Notes: generated from the letters alone by a model not told the origin. A stretch of DNA of 64,000 nt from Prochilodus magdalenae (GCA_024036415.1 JAMWET010005530.1:184001-248000); one strand, 5' to 3'. Shown: positions 1 through 10,760, counted from the stretch's first letter. A program made the numbers and translations.

Positions 1-1195
1 AAAAACACCATTTGACATAACTATTAGTTGCATTGAGAACAGGTTCATTGTAAGGAGTGCCGGATATCATCAGGAGTGCACTCCTGGGCCATACCACATA
101 CTATCAGTTAAGCCCTAGATACTTTAAGGTGCGCAGTGGATAAAAGTATAAATGCCAGATAAGATTAGGAGGTGCACCAGAGGCCTAGATGCTATAAGGT
201 ACGCAGTGGATCCTATGTAATGCATGACAGATACTAGATACTTTGTGGTGCACACCACATACTATCAGTTAAGCCCTAGATACTAAAAGGTGCACTGTGT
301 ATACTATGTAATGAGTTCCAGATACTATCAGGAGTGCACTACATACTTTGTGGTACACGCCACATACTATCATTTTAGCCCTAAATACTATGAGATGTGC
401 AGTGGATGCTATGTAGTAAACGCCGGATATCAGGAGTTCACTACATACTTTGTGGTGCGAAGTGGATACTATGTAATGAGTTTCAGATACTATCAGGACC
501 GCACTACATACTTTGTGGTGTGCAGTGGATACTATGTAATGAGTTTCAGATACTATCAGGACCGCACTACATACTTTGTGGTGTGCAGTGGATACTATGT
601 ATTGAGTTTCAGATACTATCAGGAGCGCACTACATACTTTGTGGTGCGAAGTGGATACTATGTAAAGAGTTTCAGATACTATCAGGAGCGCACTACATAC
701 TTTGTGGTGCGCAGTGGATACTATGTAATGAGTTTCAGATACTATCAGGAGCTCACTACATACTTTGTGGTGCACAGTGGATACTATGTAATGAGTTTCA
801 GAAACTATCAGGAGCGCACTACATACTTTGTGGTGCACAGTGGATACTATGTAATGAGTTTCGATTCTATCAGGAGCGCATTACATACTTTGTGGTGCAC
901 AGTGGATACTATGTAATGAGCTTCAGATACTATCAGGAGCGCACTACATACTTTGTGGTGCACAGTGGATACTATGTAATGAGTTTCAGATACTATCAGG
1001 AGCGCACTACATACTTTGTGGTGCGCAGTGGATACTATGTAATGAGTTTCAGATACTATCAGGAGCGCATTACATACTTTGTGGTGTGCAGTGGATACTA
1101 TGTAATGAGTTTCAGATACTATCAGGAGCTCACTACATACTTTGTGGTGCACACCACATACTAGCAGTTCAGCCCTATATACTATAAAGCAAGTG
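1..1195. repeat. 63-bp satellite array with older degenerate flanks
   Basis: The core at about 462-1154 is a head-to-tail array of eleven to twelve 63-bp monomers. The landmark gtggatactatgta recurs at 462, 525, 588, 651, 714, 777, 840, 902, 965, 1028 and 1091. The single 62-bp step (840 to 902) is a one-base loss. Each typical monomer contains an imperfect palindrome: a 10-base arm gcgcactaca, a 5-base loop, then tgtggtgcgc. The left flank (1-461) and right edge (1150-1195) hold a diverged variant containing ccacatacta followed by cagttaagccctagatact. Because 63 is a multiple of three and the monomer lacks stops, long frames stay open on both strands. They are not genes. Confidence 0.93.
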
Positions 1196-2228
1196 GCATG
1201 ATTGGGTATGAAATAGCTTCACAGAGAGTCTTTTAAAAGTAAAGATGGGGTAAGATTCATCGCTCTGTGAACGACTGCACCGGCAATAGTGCAACAATTT
1301 AAGAACAATATTTCTGAATGTAAGATACCAATAGCAAAGAACTTTAAGATTTCATAATCTATGCATAGATTTAATCTATAAAACCTTTGTATGCAAGGGA
1401 CAAGCCCAAAACCCAATACTGCACGGTCATAACCTTCAGGTCATCAGATGGTACTGTATTAAAAACATATTGTAAGTAGTAGTCAATAGTCAACCAAACA
1501 TTTTTTCTAAAAAATCATATCCCTAAAGCATCCCTTATTCTGCTTACACCTCACCCAGCATTGCAATTAATGTAGTGGACTTCCTGTGCACTATAAATGT
1601 CAATAAACCCTTTTCACTGTTTAATACTGCGGGAAGCTTATTTATTCAGATGCTGTGCCAAATTCTGCCTCGGCATCAGAATCCGACCCCCTCAAAGCAC
1701 ATGCACGTCATACATGCTGCATGCATATGAACATATTTCTATCTATAAACACATCCCCTCAGTTGGTGAAGTTTTGTTTTATTTTATATCTCACAGTAGG
1801 TCATACGGTGCTGTGAGCTGTCTTTTAAGATCTAACTATGACCTGGATGTGTTCAGAACAGACTGAAAGAATTTTTTACATTTATTTATTTCAAAGATTT
1901 GGGTGACTATTGACTTCTATTAGATTAGATTTGTAGCTCCAGTGCTAAAGGGTAAATGTCAAATTGTGTAATTAATTTTGTTGTTTTTACCAAACTACTG
2001 GTTTCAAAATAAAAGTTCCTAAAGAGTTCTTGACTTGGATTAACTTTTATGCCTGAAGGACGTTTTATTATTATTTAGGCAACTAGAAGGCTCGGTGTGG
2101 GCGATATGGTAAAAATGTTATATCATAATGCACAATATGCATTACAGTATACAGTGTTTCTGAAATTTAACAAGTTGTGAAAGAAAATATAGAACCTCTA
2201 CTGCCACATATAAGAAATACTATAATAG
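1196..2228. other. AT-rich non-coding stretch, no gene seen
   Basis: Short open frames at 1219-1416 and 1597-1866 have no recognisable motif and no coding-like codon pattern. Near 2090-2130 there is a short segment (gtgggcgatatggtaaaaat) of a type often scattered in fish genomes, too short to classify. Nothing else is supported. Confidence 0.5.
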
Positions 2229-2550
2229 TACCCTCATCATCAAAGAAATAGTTTCACAATTGATGTCACTTCACCTCCACCTCTACCACACAGTCTGCAG
2301 CAACTGTATGAGAATATTCAAGTTGCATGGGATGGATTATCACAGGACACCTTTAGGAGCCTTTACAACTCCATTAGCAAACATGGCAGCTCTACACCAT
2401 ACTGAGAGACACTACTTCTGTATGTGTAGCTCAATAAATATGATCCATATCAGGCTAAATTTAACATCATTTCTTGTTTCTAATAACCTTTCTCTTTGTA
2501 CCTAATTGAATTTCAATCCAGAACTTCCTATTCTTTTGATGATGAGTGTA
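2229..2550 (+). mobile_element. Family A Tc1-like nonautonomous element, short copy
   Basis: The ends are mirror images: ccctcatcatcaaagaaata at the left and ttcttttgatgatgagtgta at the right. The inside reads, on the plus strand, a remnant of the carboxyl end of a Tc1-type transposase: ENIQVAWDGLSQDTF at about 2311-2355, followed by a degraded Tyr-stop region. The catalytic core is absent, so it cannot move itself. This is the only near-complete plus-oriented copy of family A in the window and one of the shortest (322 bp). Confidence 0.8.
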
Positions 2551-2742
2551 ATAACAACAATAATAATATCCACAATGATTTTTATTCAGTGTTTTTAAGT
2601 TTTTAGGTTTAATAACATCCATGAAATGCTCAGTAAATTGTATTGTGGCTTAATGTATCACAATAATGAGAATCATATCACCCACCTCTACAGTAGACCC
2701 TCCGCAATTAGTATAAAGCACAGAGCTAGTAGGGCCTAACTA

Positions 2743-3030
2743 TTACACTGGCATTTCAAAAGACATGGCATAGCAGTATGTAAATTGATTATGAAGTGGT
2801 GTTACCTCAGGGGGTGGATTAGAAACATCCATACCTGTAAAGGTTTTGAGGTGAGGCTGAATACTGTCCAGCATGGTCATGGCAAGGTGATCGTACATGA
2901 TGAGTTTGAATGAGGCCTGATTGCCTTGACTGGGCTTATGTTCGGTAAACATGCAGGCTACACCATACGACTCGACCCCTTTGGCATCCATCCAGGCAGA
3001 TGGATGAAGCAAACATACTGGATGAAGCAA
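2743..3030 (-). CDS. Unassigned 95-codon open frame, possible exon or pseudogene
   Basis: I do not recognise the product. The frame reads from ATG at 3030 to a stop at 2743. Unlike neighbouring frames it is not made of a repeat, and many codons in its middle end in C or G (for example LIMYDHLAMTMLDSIQPHLK), which looks protein-coding. A good splice-donor-like site (acag then gtatgg on the minus strand) lies at about 2835, so a coding exon might end there rather than at the stop. I see no convincing acceptor upstream. The frame begins 16 bp from a hAT-like MITE (3046-3237). It contains no signal peptide or membrane segment. It could be a lone exon, a decayed retrocopy, part of an unknown transposon, or chance. 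Confidence 0.3.
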   Translation of the reverse strand: MLHPVCLLHPSAWMDAKGVESYGVACMFTEHKPSQGNQASFKLIMYDHLAMTMLDSIQPHLKTFTGMDVSNPPPEVTPLHNQFTYCYAMSFEMPV

Positions 3031-3045
3031 TACTGTCTCCTAGGG

Positions 3046-3237
3046 TAGTGTTTCTCAACCCTGGTCCTGGAGACCCTCAGTCCTGAACACTGTTTGTGTT
3101 TTTTTTTAATTAACACACCCACTTCAAACCAATAACATGTTGGTAAAAAGCTGATCAGGCGGATCAGGTTGGGAGTGTTGGGAACGTGGAAAACACTAGA
3201 AATTGCAGGGCTCCAGGATCAGGGTTGGGAAACCCTG
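3046..3237. mobile_element. hAT-like MITE, 192 bp, with 8-bp target duplication
   Basis: The left end tagtgtttctcaaccctggt and the right end, which reads cagggtttcccaaccctgat on the minus strand, are imperfect inverted repeats. The left flank tcctaggg (3038-3045) and right flank tcctagag (3238-3245) match at 7 of 8 bases, as expected for an hAT target duplication. The interior holds no open frame, so it is nonautonomous. The type (tctcaaccctggtcctgga) is widespread in teleosts. Confidence 0.85.
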
Positions 3238-3245
3238 TCCTAGAG

Positions 3246-3954
3246 AATGCTATCTCCTAGAGAAGCTCCAAAATCCTAAATATACTACTCAAATACACAG
3301 ACAGATCAGTTCAGTCTCAGTCGGCACAATCAGAAAGAGTGAGATTTCGCTCCGCAGACACATTTAATAAGCTAGGTGACAGAATTTCATGATCTCGGTG
3401 ACAAATATTTTCTCATTTGAGTTCAATTAAATTCAGAATTAATTTTAAATGAAAGCTTAACTCTCCCTCGTTTTCTTCTTATAGCCTCCATCAGATCTGC
3501 TCCTTCAGCCCTGTCAGTCTCTCTCAGCTTTTTTCCCTCTCCTGTGTTAGTAACACATTGATTTTAATAAACTCAGATTTACAAGAGGTCAAGTAAATAA
3601 TGAGAGATGTTTTGACTGGTAAAAGTCTTCTTGCCTGACTGCCCTTCCATGGAGCTGCTGCCTCTTAATTTCCATCTGCATGTTGAGAATTTGCATTATG
3701 ATCAACTCTACATGACCTTTCACTCACGTTAACTTCCTGCAAACAACATATGGCAAATACCGGAGTCACTGCTTCTAGATACTAAAGAGAAGTGTAAAAA
3801 AAGACCACAGAGAACTGTAAGTAATGATATTTCTATTTCTGTCACTCATTTACATTCTCACCCTGTCACTATGAAGGTTAACCAGTTGGCTTGTCAACTT
3901 ACTGAGTAAATACCGGATAGCCAGTTATACTGCCCAAAGTACACATTCTGATAT
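3246..3954. other. Non-coding stretch, no gene seen
   Basis: A pyrimidine-rich tract lies near 3460-3545. There is no open frame of note, RNA gene or repeat that I can support. Confidence 0.5.
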
Positions 3955-4033
3955 GATTGACTTTCGAAGTCCAAGTCTTATAATATATTATTTTAATTTA
4001 TGAGGTCTGATATGACTGGCTTACAACCTACAA
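3955..4033. repeat. Left part of a 30-bp minisatellite, split by a Tc1 element
   Basis: Diverged units built around tctgatatgactggcttaca are visible at about 3968-3985 and 4003-4032. The same unit resumes beyond the Tc1 element at 5150. Read together, the transposon landed in or beside the array. Confidence 0.7.
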
Positions 4034-4819
4034 GTACAGGGATACCATGTTCTTAATTGGCCAGGTACTGGTAGCTTTGGCACTGTGTGCAGGTGCCAAG
4101 TCCTGCTGGAAAATGAAATCTGCATCTCCATAGCTCCATGCTCCAAGTTGGTCAGCAGCAGGAAGCATGAGGTGCTCTAAATCTTCCTGGTAGACTGCTG
4201 TGTTGACCTGGGACCTCAGAAAACACAGTGGACCAACACCAGCAGAAGACATGGCACCCCATACCATCACTGACTGTGGAAACTTAACACTGGACCTCAA
4301 GCAACGTGCATTCGGTGCCCCTCCTCTCTTCCTCCAGACTCTGGGACCTTGATTTCCAAAGGAAACACAAAATTTACTTTCATCAGAGAACAGAACTTTG
4401 GACCAGCAGTCCAGTCCTTTTTGTCTTTAGCCCAGGCGAGACGCTTCTGACGCTGTCTCTTGTTCAAGAGTGGCTTGACACAAGGAATGCGACAGCTGAA
4501 ACCCATGTCTTGCATACGTCTGTGCGTGGTGGTTCTTGAAGCACTGACTCCAGCTGCAGTCTGCTCTTTGTGAATCTCCCCCACATTTTTGAATGGGTTT
4601 GGTTCCACACTCCTCTCCAGGGTGCGGTTATCCCTATTGCTTGTACACTTTTTTTCTACCACATCTTTTCCTTCCCTTCGCCTCTCTATTAATGTGCTTG
4701 GACACAGAGCTCTGTGAACAGCCAGCCTCTTTAGCAATGACCTTTTGTGTCTTGCCCTCCTTGTGCAAGGTGTCAATGGTCGTCTTTTGGACAACTGTCA
4801 AGTCAGCAGTCTTCCCCAT
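4034..4819 (-). pseudogene. Tc1 transposase pseudogene
   Basis: The family protein is a DDE/D transposase of about 340 residues. It binds the terminal repeats through two helix-turn-helix domains and cuts DNA in the nucleus. Here the amino end MGKTADLTVVQKTTIDTL and the first helix-turn-helix (IAKEAGCSQSSVSKHI) are clear. The frame then shifts near 4650, and the second DNA-binding region (GVSASRTTTHRRMQDMGFSC) follows in another frame. A second shift lies just before the first catalytic Asp, readable as FSDESKFC at about 4376-4396. The second Asp lies in FIFQQDLAPAHSAK at about 4080-4120. The third acidic residue and the carboxyl end are missing because the element breaks off at 4034. It is clearly inactive. 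Confidence 0.92.
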
Positions 4820-5142
4820 GATTGTGTAGCCTACAGAACTAGACTGAGAGACCATTAAAAGGCCTTTGCAGGTGTTTTGAGTTAATTAGCTGATTACAGT
4901 ATGGCACCAGGTGTCTTCAATATTGAACCATTTCACAATATTCTAATTTTCTGAGATGTTGAATTTGGAGTTTTCATTAGTTGTCAGTTATAATCATCAA
5001 AATTAAAAGAAATAAACACTTGAAGTATATCAATCTGTCTGTAATAAATGAATACAATATAAAAGTTTTACACTTTTAGAATGGATTTACTGAAATAAAT
5101 CAATTTTTCCATTATATTTTAATTTTATGACCAGCACCTGTA
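4034..5142 (-). mobile_element. Tc1-type DNA transposon, decayed and truncated at its 3' end
   Basis: The right boundary at 5142 is the terminal repeat (gaccagcacctgta, with TA next to it). A long untranslated leader runs to a transposase start at about 4819. Reading the minus strand, the protein remains span 4819 to 4034. The left end stops inside the transposase with no terminal repeat, so the element is truncated by about 50-60 residues plus the 3' end. It lies inside a 30-bp minisatellite. The family moves by cut and paste into TA dinucleotides. Confidence 0.93.
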
Positions 5143-5149
5143 ATCGGTT

Positions 5150-5400
5150 TACAACTTTTTTTTTTTGTGAGATCCAGTTTGATTGGTTTACCACTTATGA
5201 AGTCTGATATGATAAGGTCACAATATACCAAGTCTGATATCACTGGCTTGTATCTTACAATGTTTGACATGACTGACTTACAGCTTTCAGTATCTGATAT
5301 GACTGGCTTACAACTTACAAGGTGTGATATAATCAGTTTACAACTTATGAGGTCTGATATTATAAGATTTCCAACTTTTAAGATATGATTGGTTGATTAA
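5150..5400. repeat. Right part of the 30-bp minisatellite
   Basis: About eight units of 30 bp, for example cttacagctt tcagtatctg followed by atatgactgg, run head to tail with scattered substitutions. Thirty bases is ten codons, which explains the plus-strand open frame at 5167-5388. That frame is not a gene. A short T run (5156-5166) lies at the junction with the Tc1 end. Confidence 0.88.
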
Positions 5401-5435
5401 GATTGGTTACAAGATCTGATGGGTTTTTTTTTCTT

Positions 5436-5515
5436 TCAGTCCATCAATAAACGGTGTTTTTGTAAAGCTGCTTGGAGACAACATTAGTATATAGATAAAT
5501 GCTGATTGATTGATA
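5436..5515 (+). mobile_element. L2-type LINE 3' tail fragment
   Basis: The segment gtaaagctgcttggagacaa, followed by a decayed AT-rich end and gattgattgat repeats, matches the general form of the 3' tail of fish L2-like LINEs. Only the last 80 bp or so remain. A related tail is seen at 40605-40797. Confidence 0.55.
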
Positions 5516-6179
5516 TGATTGGCAGATCCAGGGGTTTCACGTCACATTAATAATTATCTAGTGGAACAGCAGAGGGAGTGCTATATTAGAGCAGCAGGAG
5601 GGCCTTCTTCCAGGATGTGCCCTGCAGTCACAGTACATCATGAAGTTGAAGATGCTATGACGTGAAGGGATAATGAAGAATGAGTTTGAATAAGCTATAG
5701 ATGATTTAAACTGCTAATGTACGTTTATTTGGGAAGTGGTGGCTTAATAACATTAAAACTGCCCTAACAGCACCCATGCCAAGAACCCTTCCAGCAGCTT
5801 TATTTTTAGAAGTGTAGCTGTGGGAGATCTTTACTTTGTTCACATTCAGAGTGACTTATCATTCCAAAATCAGCAACAGCACCTCCAACCATGTAGATAA
5901 ACTCAAGAAGTACATTCGGCTCCTTTGCACTCTGCCCAAATGGTCTAACGAAGCCTTTTCAAGCTCTGAGGCAGCAAAAAAACATTGTTGAGCCCAAGGG
6001 GAAATAGACTGCTTGTTATGCTCAGGGCTTGGGGCGACCTTATGTGTTTCCATGGAACATAGGCGAAAAAATCCAGAGTGGATTTGCAGAGCACATCAGA
6101 AAATTCCAAACATCTTCATGAAAATGTCAATCATTTCCAAGGACTAGGCCCATCCAGAATATAATAGCCACAGTCAAGA
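5516..6179. other. Non-coding stretch, no gene seen
   Basis: The minus-strand open frame at 5859-6053 has no recognisable motif. No repeats or RNA genes are apparent. Confidence 0.45.
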
Positions 6180-7030
6180 TGGCATCTGGGGATGACCTTT
6201 GGCTGGACTAGCCGCTTTTCATTGATTCATATCAGTGGCTCGGCTTCACCGAAGGGGGCTAAGATGTATATTTTCCAAGGCTCAAATCTATGTGAGCAAA
6301 GCTCCCTTGGAATAGTAAACGCTCTCCACTCTATATTAAGACTGCTGAGCTTACGCATCCTCCACACAAACGCTTTCACTCTTGCACACACTCTTCTCAG
6401 GTGCTGAAAATGAGCCTCCTTGTCATGTGTATTTTGCAGAATATCAATGCAGCACTAAACATTCCATTACTGTATTTCTAGGAGACTGGCCTTTGCTTAT
6501 CCTTAATAACCATAATTGTACAAACACACAAATGGATCTTAGAAAATGAGTGCTAAAATTATAACCTCATCACAGACTCCCAAAGTCTAATGATCATTAC
6601 AACACTTCTGCCTCCAATAGCCATTTTAGCCAGTACATCTTGACATCTTCTAATTTAAAATGCTCTTTGTTTAATTAAGCTACACATGATTAAATAGCCT
6701 TACACTGTAGCTTTCCTGGCCTGTGGCTTCACTTTAGGGCTCCAAATAGGTCGGCTGATGCTGCACAGTCTGAGGGTTAAGACTGTCTGACTAATGTTTG
6801 CGCCGCACTCTGCTCTCTCTGGTTCCAAGCTGGCGCTTGCTGGAGGGCAGTATTGTTCCAGGGCTAGACTCATAAAGCTACGGCTTCATAACAAGAGCGA
6901 GCACAGCGCAGCCTTTGAAAATCCACGGCTCCTTGTGTGGTTAGGGGCGAATATTGGCTTTAAGGCAGCACTAACTCTCCCTGTGTGTGACTGATTTTTC
7001 TAATGTCAATAAGAACGTTGGAGCAGTCCA
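6180..7030. other. Repeat-poor island, conserved-noncoding-like
   Basis: Balanced base composition with scattered CpG and no recognisable transposon. Two denser parts stand out, about 6180-6420 and 6740-7000 (for example gtttgcgccgcactctgctc). The short open frames at 6192-6407 and 6794-6994 lack coding features. The texture suggests regulatory DNA. That is inference and needs alignment to other fish. Confidence 0.3.
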
Positions 7031-7194
7031 GCCAAAGCCCATTGCGGTTCTATTAGGAATAAGCAGGGTATGTGTCCCGAAGCCATTTTTTAATATAGCT
7101 GGAATAAAATAACGAAAAAAAACCCTACAGAAATTTGAACTGAAAGTCATGATAAGTTACACTTGATACAAGTTACATTAGCGACCTGAAAGGG

Positions 7195-7341
7195 AGGTCA
7201 CAGACGTAAACACACACCCACATAAACACACACACGCGCACACACACACACACACACAAACATATACACAAACACACACACACACAAACATATACACAAA
7301 CACACATAAACACGCGCGCACACACACACACATATACACAA

Positions 7342-7372
<31 letters not shown>

Positions 7373-7812
7373 TATATAGAAACCCCCACACACACACACA
7401 TATATACACAAACACACACATATACACACAAAAATATATAGAAACCCACGCACACAAACACACACAAACATATATAGAAACAAACACACACACACACATA
7501 CATGTATACAAACACGCACACACACACACACGCACACACATATATACTCAAACACACACACACACACGTATACACAAACACACACACACACACACCCACA
7601 AACATATACACAAACACACATACCCACACAAACATATACACAAACACACACACACACACACACACCCACAAACATATACACAAACACACACACACACACA
7701 CACAAACATATACACATACACACACACACACACATATATACACATAGACACACACCCACACAAACATATACACAAACCCACACACATACACAAACACACA
7801 CAAACATATATA

Positions 7813-7857
<45 letters not shown>

Positions 7858-7865
7858 ATACATAA
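7195..7865. repeat. Compound CA microsatellite, about 670 bp
   Basis: Blocks of (CA)n are interrupted by repeated spacers of the form aaacatatacacaaacacac and aaacatatatagaaac. The spacers recur many times, so this is a minisatellite made from microsatellite units rather than a simple dinucleotide run. All frames rich in Cys-Val or Thr-His across it are artefacts. Confidence 0.97.
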
Positions 7866-8017
7866 ACATAGGTTTGTGTTGTTTTCATAGTTTGTCAGAA
7901 TGTGAAGCCAGACATTAAATCTGTATGTTCTACGCACATGTAACTATCTACAGAGCCATACTAGAGTCAGGCACAACCTTTCATTTATTTTCATTTAAAA
8001 CCTCCATTAAATATATA

Positions 8018-8520
8018 CAGCTCTGGAAATATTTAAGAGACTAGTGTCTCTAGTTGTACTGGTTCTGGGTTTGGGTTTGACCAACATGAGCAGCTCTGTT
8101 TTATTCTATACCCTACTGGTTATAGAAAAAACTCCAGATCAGATATTGTATTAGATCTGTTTATTTAGAAAATCACTAATGACCTTCAGAAGCCAGTTTT
8201 TAGAACCATGCTCGCTGTGCATGTCACCCCAGCCACCACTCGCCAGTCTCTCTGTAGGTCACTTGAGGTCATCTTACGGTGGTTAAGGGACATTGGAATG
8301 AGGTGGCGCTCATCACAGTCAGTAGAGAGTGGGTTTAGCCCTCTGCCAGTCTGTAGCTGTGTTGTCCTGTGTGTTTGCTGCTTGACCTTGTTCTTATGAA
8401 CCAGACCCTCACTGTATCTGCCAGTAAAGCTAGAACCCAACCTTCTGTTGATTCCAGAAGATTCCACAAGTGGGAGGTAGTGGCATGCGTGTAAGTAGGA
8501 GAAAACAACTTTATACATCA
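8018..8520 (-). mobile_element. Tc1-like transposon remnant, second type
   Basis: The left end cagctctggaaatatttaag (from about 8022) resembles a Tc1 terminal repeat common in fish. On the minus strand, 8210-8450 reads a decayed DNA-binding part of a Tc1 transposase, with MSLNHRKMTSSDLQRDWRV preceding GVTCTASMV as in the second helix-turn-helix. The catalytic part is missing between about 8040 and 8200. I cannot place the right-hand terminal repeat, so the right boundary is approximate. Confidence 0.7.
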
Positions 8521-9171
8521 ATCACACCGTGTACTCATTTACACTCATACATTTACCTTTGCCTTACTTATTTAATCTCCTCAGAAATATGTATAAGCCG
8601 ATGAGCATTTTTGGACTGGAAATTGAATGAATAAAGGTTGGTCTCTAATGTTTAAACAGTACTATATACTGTATATAATATGTACTATATACTGTATTGT
8701 CTTTCTAACCGTTTCCAAACCGGTCCTCTAGGAAGTCCAGTTTTTTTTCCTGTTACCATCCAATATCTATTTCATAATTCTACATTCAGTCCAAGCATAT
8801 CAGGTCTACAGTGGCCAGAATGATCTGGGTCAGATCTGTGTGCTTCTAAACCAAATATTAATAACATTTATTTAAATAAACAACAACAAACAAGCAAACA
8901 ATAGTTCTACCTTTACTGATTCTATGTTCACTGTTATTTTATAATTGGTATATTACTGGTAATATTACCCTTTAAATTTTATACATTATTTTTTTCATAT
9001 TTTTTCAATTTTCACATATTTACACTTTTAAGGAACATCAGTTAGTGAAGGCATTAATAAATCCAGTCCCAGGGCTGCTTAAGTTATTGCACAACACTGT
9101 ATATATTTAGCAACAGCTGCTGGAACATTTCTAAGCCCATCCTCTAAACAGGAACAAACGTAAATATGGCA
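8521..9171. other. AT-rich non-coding stretch
   Basis: Contains a small repeat of actatatactgtat at 8658-8696 and otherwise nothing I can name. No open frame of note. Confidence 0.45.
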
Positions 9172-9221
9172 TTATTATTATTATTATCATTATTATTATT
9201 ATTACTATTATTATTATTATA
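9172..9221. repeat. (ATT)n microsatellite
   Basis: A run of ATT triplets with a few interruptions, about 50 bp. Confidence 0.95.
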
Positions 9222-9869
9222 TGTCTAGGTCTCCAAGTTTTCCTACAAATATGGAATTGCTTTTTGCTTCTAAAGATGCCAAGACCTTTCCCTAGAGTCT
9301 GATTCGTCATCACTGGACTCAAATCTCACTGTATTACTATATCTTCACCTCTTTCTTTTCCAGTGATTTTCATATTTACCCTCAGAGTCGTGAAATATAA
9401 ACCACTTTATACAAGTAAAGTAACAGCAGCTTATGGATAGAGCCGCATTGTGTCACATTCACAGTCTGGGAGAGGCCTGACGGCACTGTTATTACCCGAA
9501 CGTCTCATGTGACACCGCGGCGATGTCACGCATCAAAACGTCACTTATATTATGCATCTCACATTGTTGCATAAATACTTCATAAAGATGTCGCATTGTG
9601 TTAATACACGCACCTTTTCAACTTGTGTATTATACATGATATGCAAAGGTTCTACTCTAAGCCCTGTGGAGAACGGCAGGAGAAGCACGTGGGGGAAAGC
9701 CACTCTGTCTTTCTTACCTAAGCTACGGAAATGCAGGCCATAAATCTCAACCAATGGCTCTGCAGTTAGAGTGATTGTATATGTCTTATAAGGAACATGC
9801 TACAGTAGTGGAAGTCAAAGCATAAGCTCTGCATGCCTCATTTCATCTCGGTACTGATTGCTCTTTAGG
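9222..9869. other. Non-coding stretch with a short CpG-containing block
   Basis: The block at about 9480-9545 includes gtgacaccgcggcgatgtca and further TGACG/CGTCA-like words. Open frames at 9545-9754 on both strands lack coding features. Confidence 0.35.
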
Positions 9870-10400
9870 AAGAAGCACGTAAGAGCTTGTCTAGTTGTCT
9901 TGATATAATTTGCACTCAATTATACGGTGGCGGCTCTGGGCCACGAACGGAAAGCGGCTTTCATCTGGCGATCTAAATTGTGCTGTGGCTAATCCTTTTT
10001 TGTCTTTGCGCGTTCGGAATGTGCTCGCTAATTGATGAAAGCGCACAAATTTGGCGGGCAAATTGTTTTCCTCGGTTCGGCGGGCGACGGGGCGAGTATA
10101 CAATTACACTGCGGGCGCTTTTAAAGCCGAAAGGAGCCGGGGCCTCCGGCTTCTCTTGATAAACCAAGTACATAATGCGCATTGTGTGTTTCTCTGTTTG
10201 CGATTTAATTTGCTCAACACTTTCAACCCCGGCTGCGTGAGTCCAAATCGGCTTTTCTTGGCTGCCGCCGAAGTAGCACATCCTACAGAACGGCAGCAAA
10301 AACAATGAGGAATGATTGACTCCCAAAGCTCATTAGAAACCCAGAATCCTTCACAAAAACAGGGTGTGGAGCGGCAATGCACTTACTGAGGCTCTCGGCA
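9870..10400. other. GC- and CpG-rich island, candidate regulatory element
   Basis: A clear compositional island in AT-rich surroundings, free of recognisable repeats. It includes homeodomain-type cores (gctaattgatg at about 10028, caattata at 9916 and 10099), an E2F-like word (tttggcgggc at about 10050) and many CpGs. Overlapping open frames on both strands (9891-10382) are typical of CpG-rich non-coding DNA and show no protein motif. A conserved enhancer or unannotated promoter is possible. This is inference. Confidence 0.4.
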
Positions 10401-10760
10401 GAAACAATAGACCATGTGAAAAGAGAGCCAAAGCCTTGCCATATCTAGAGCGGCAGGAAAAGTGAGCCAAAGCAAAGCTTTTATGGAAAGTGTCCTACTA
10501 AATAAACAAGCTGAATGTCGAGGCTAATTGCCATCATGCAAGGTGGATGAAATAAACATGGCATGATTCCTTTCCACAGCAGCCGTATTGCTGTATCGCA
10601 CCGGTCTCCTCTGCACATCTTAACGCACAATTTCTGTTCATTTGCTGATTTTATTATATTCCTAAAATCCCTAATAAATCTCAAAAAGAGGCACATGCCA
10701 AAGTTGTGGCACATTTTACAATACATGTTTTACCTTTTTACATTTTACATTCTATAATTA

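Noticed and set aside
1..1195. CRISPR-like array (regular repeats of 63 bp)
   Set aside because: There are no unique spacers; whole monomers repeat head to tail. The surrounding DNA is plainly vertebrate.
5167..5388. Plus-strand frame with ten-residue repeats
   Set aside because: It results from a 30-bp minisatellite whose length is a multiple of three.
7173..7937. Long Cys/Val-rich and Thr/His-rich open frames
   Set aside because: They are translations of a CA/TG microsatellite in all frames.
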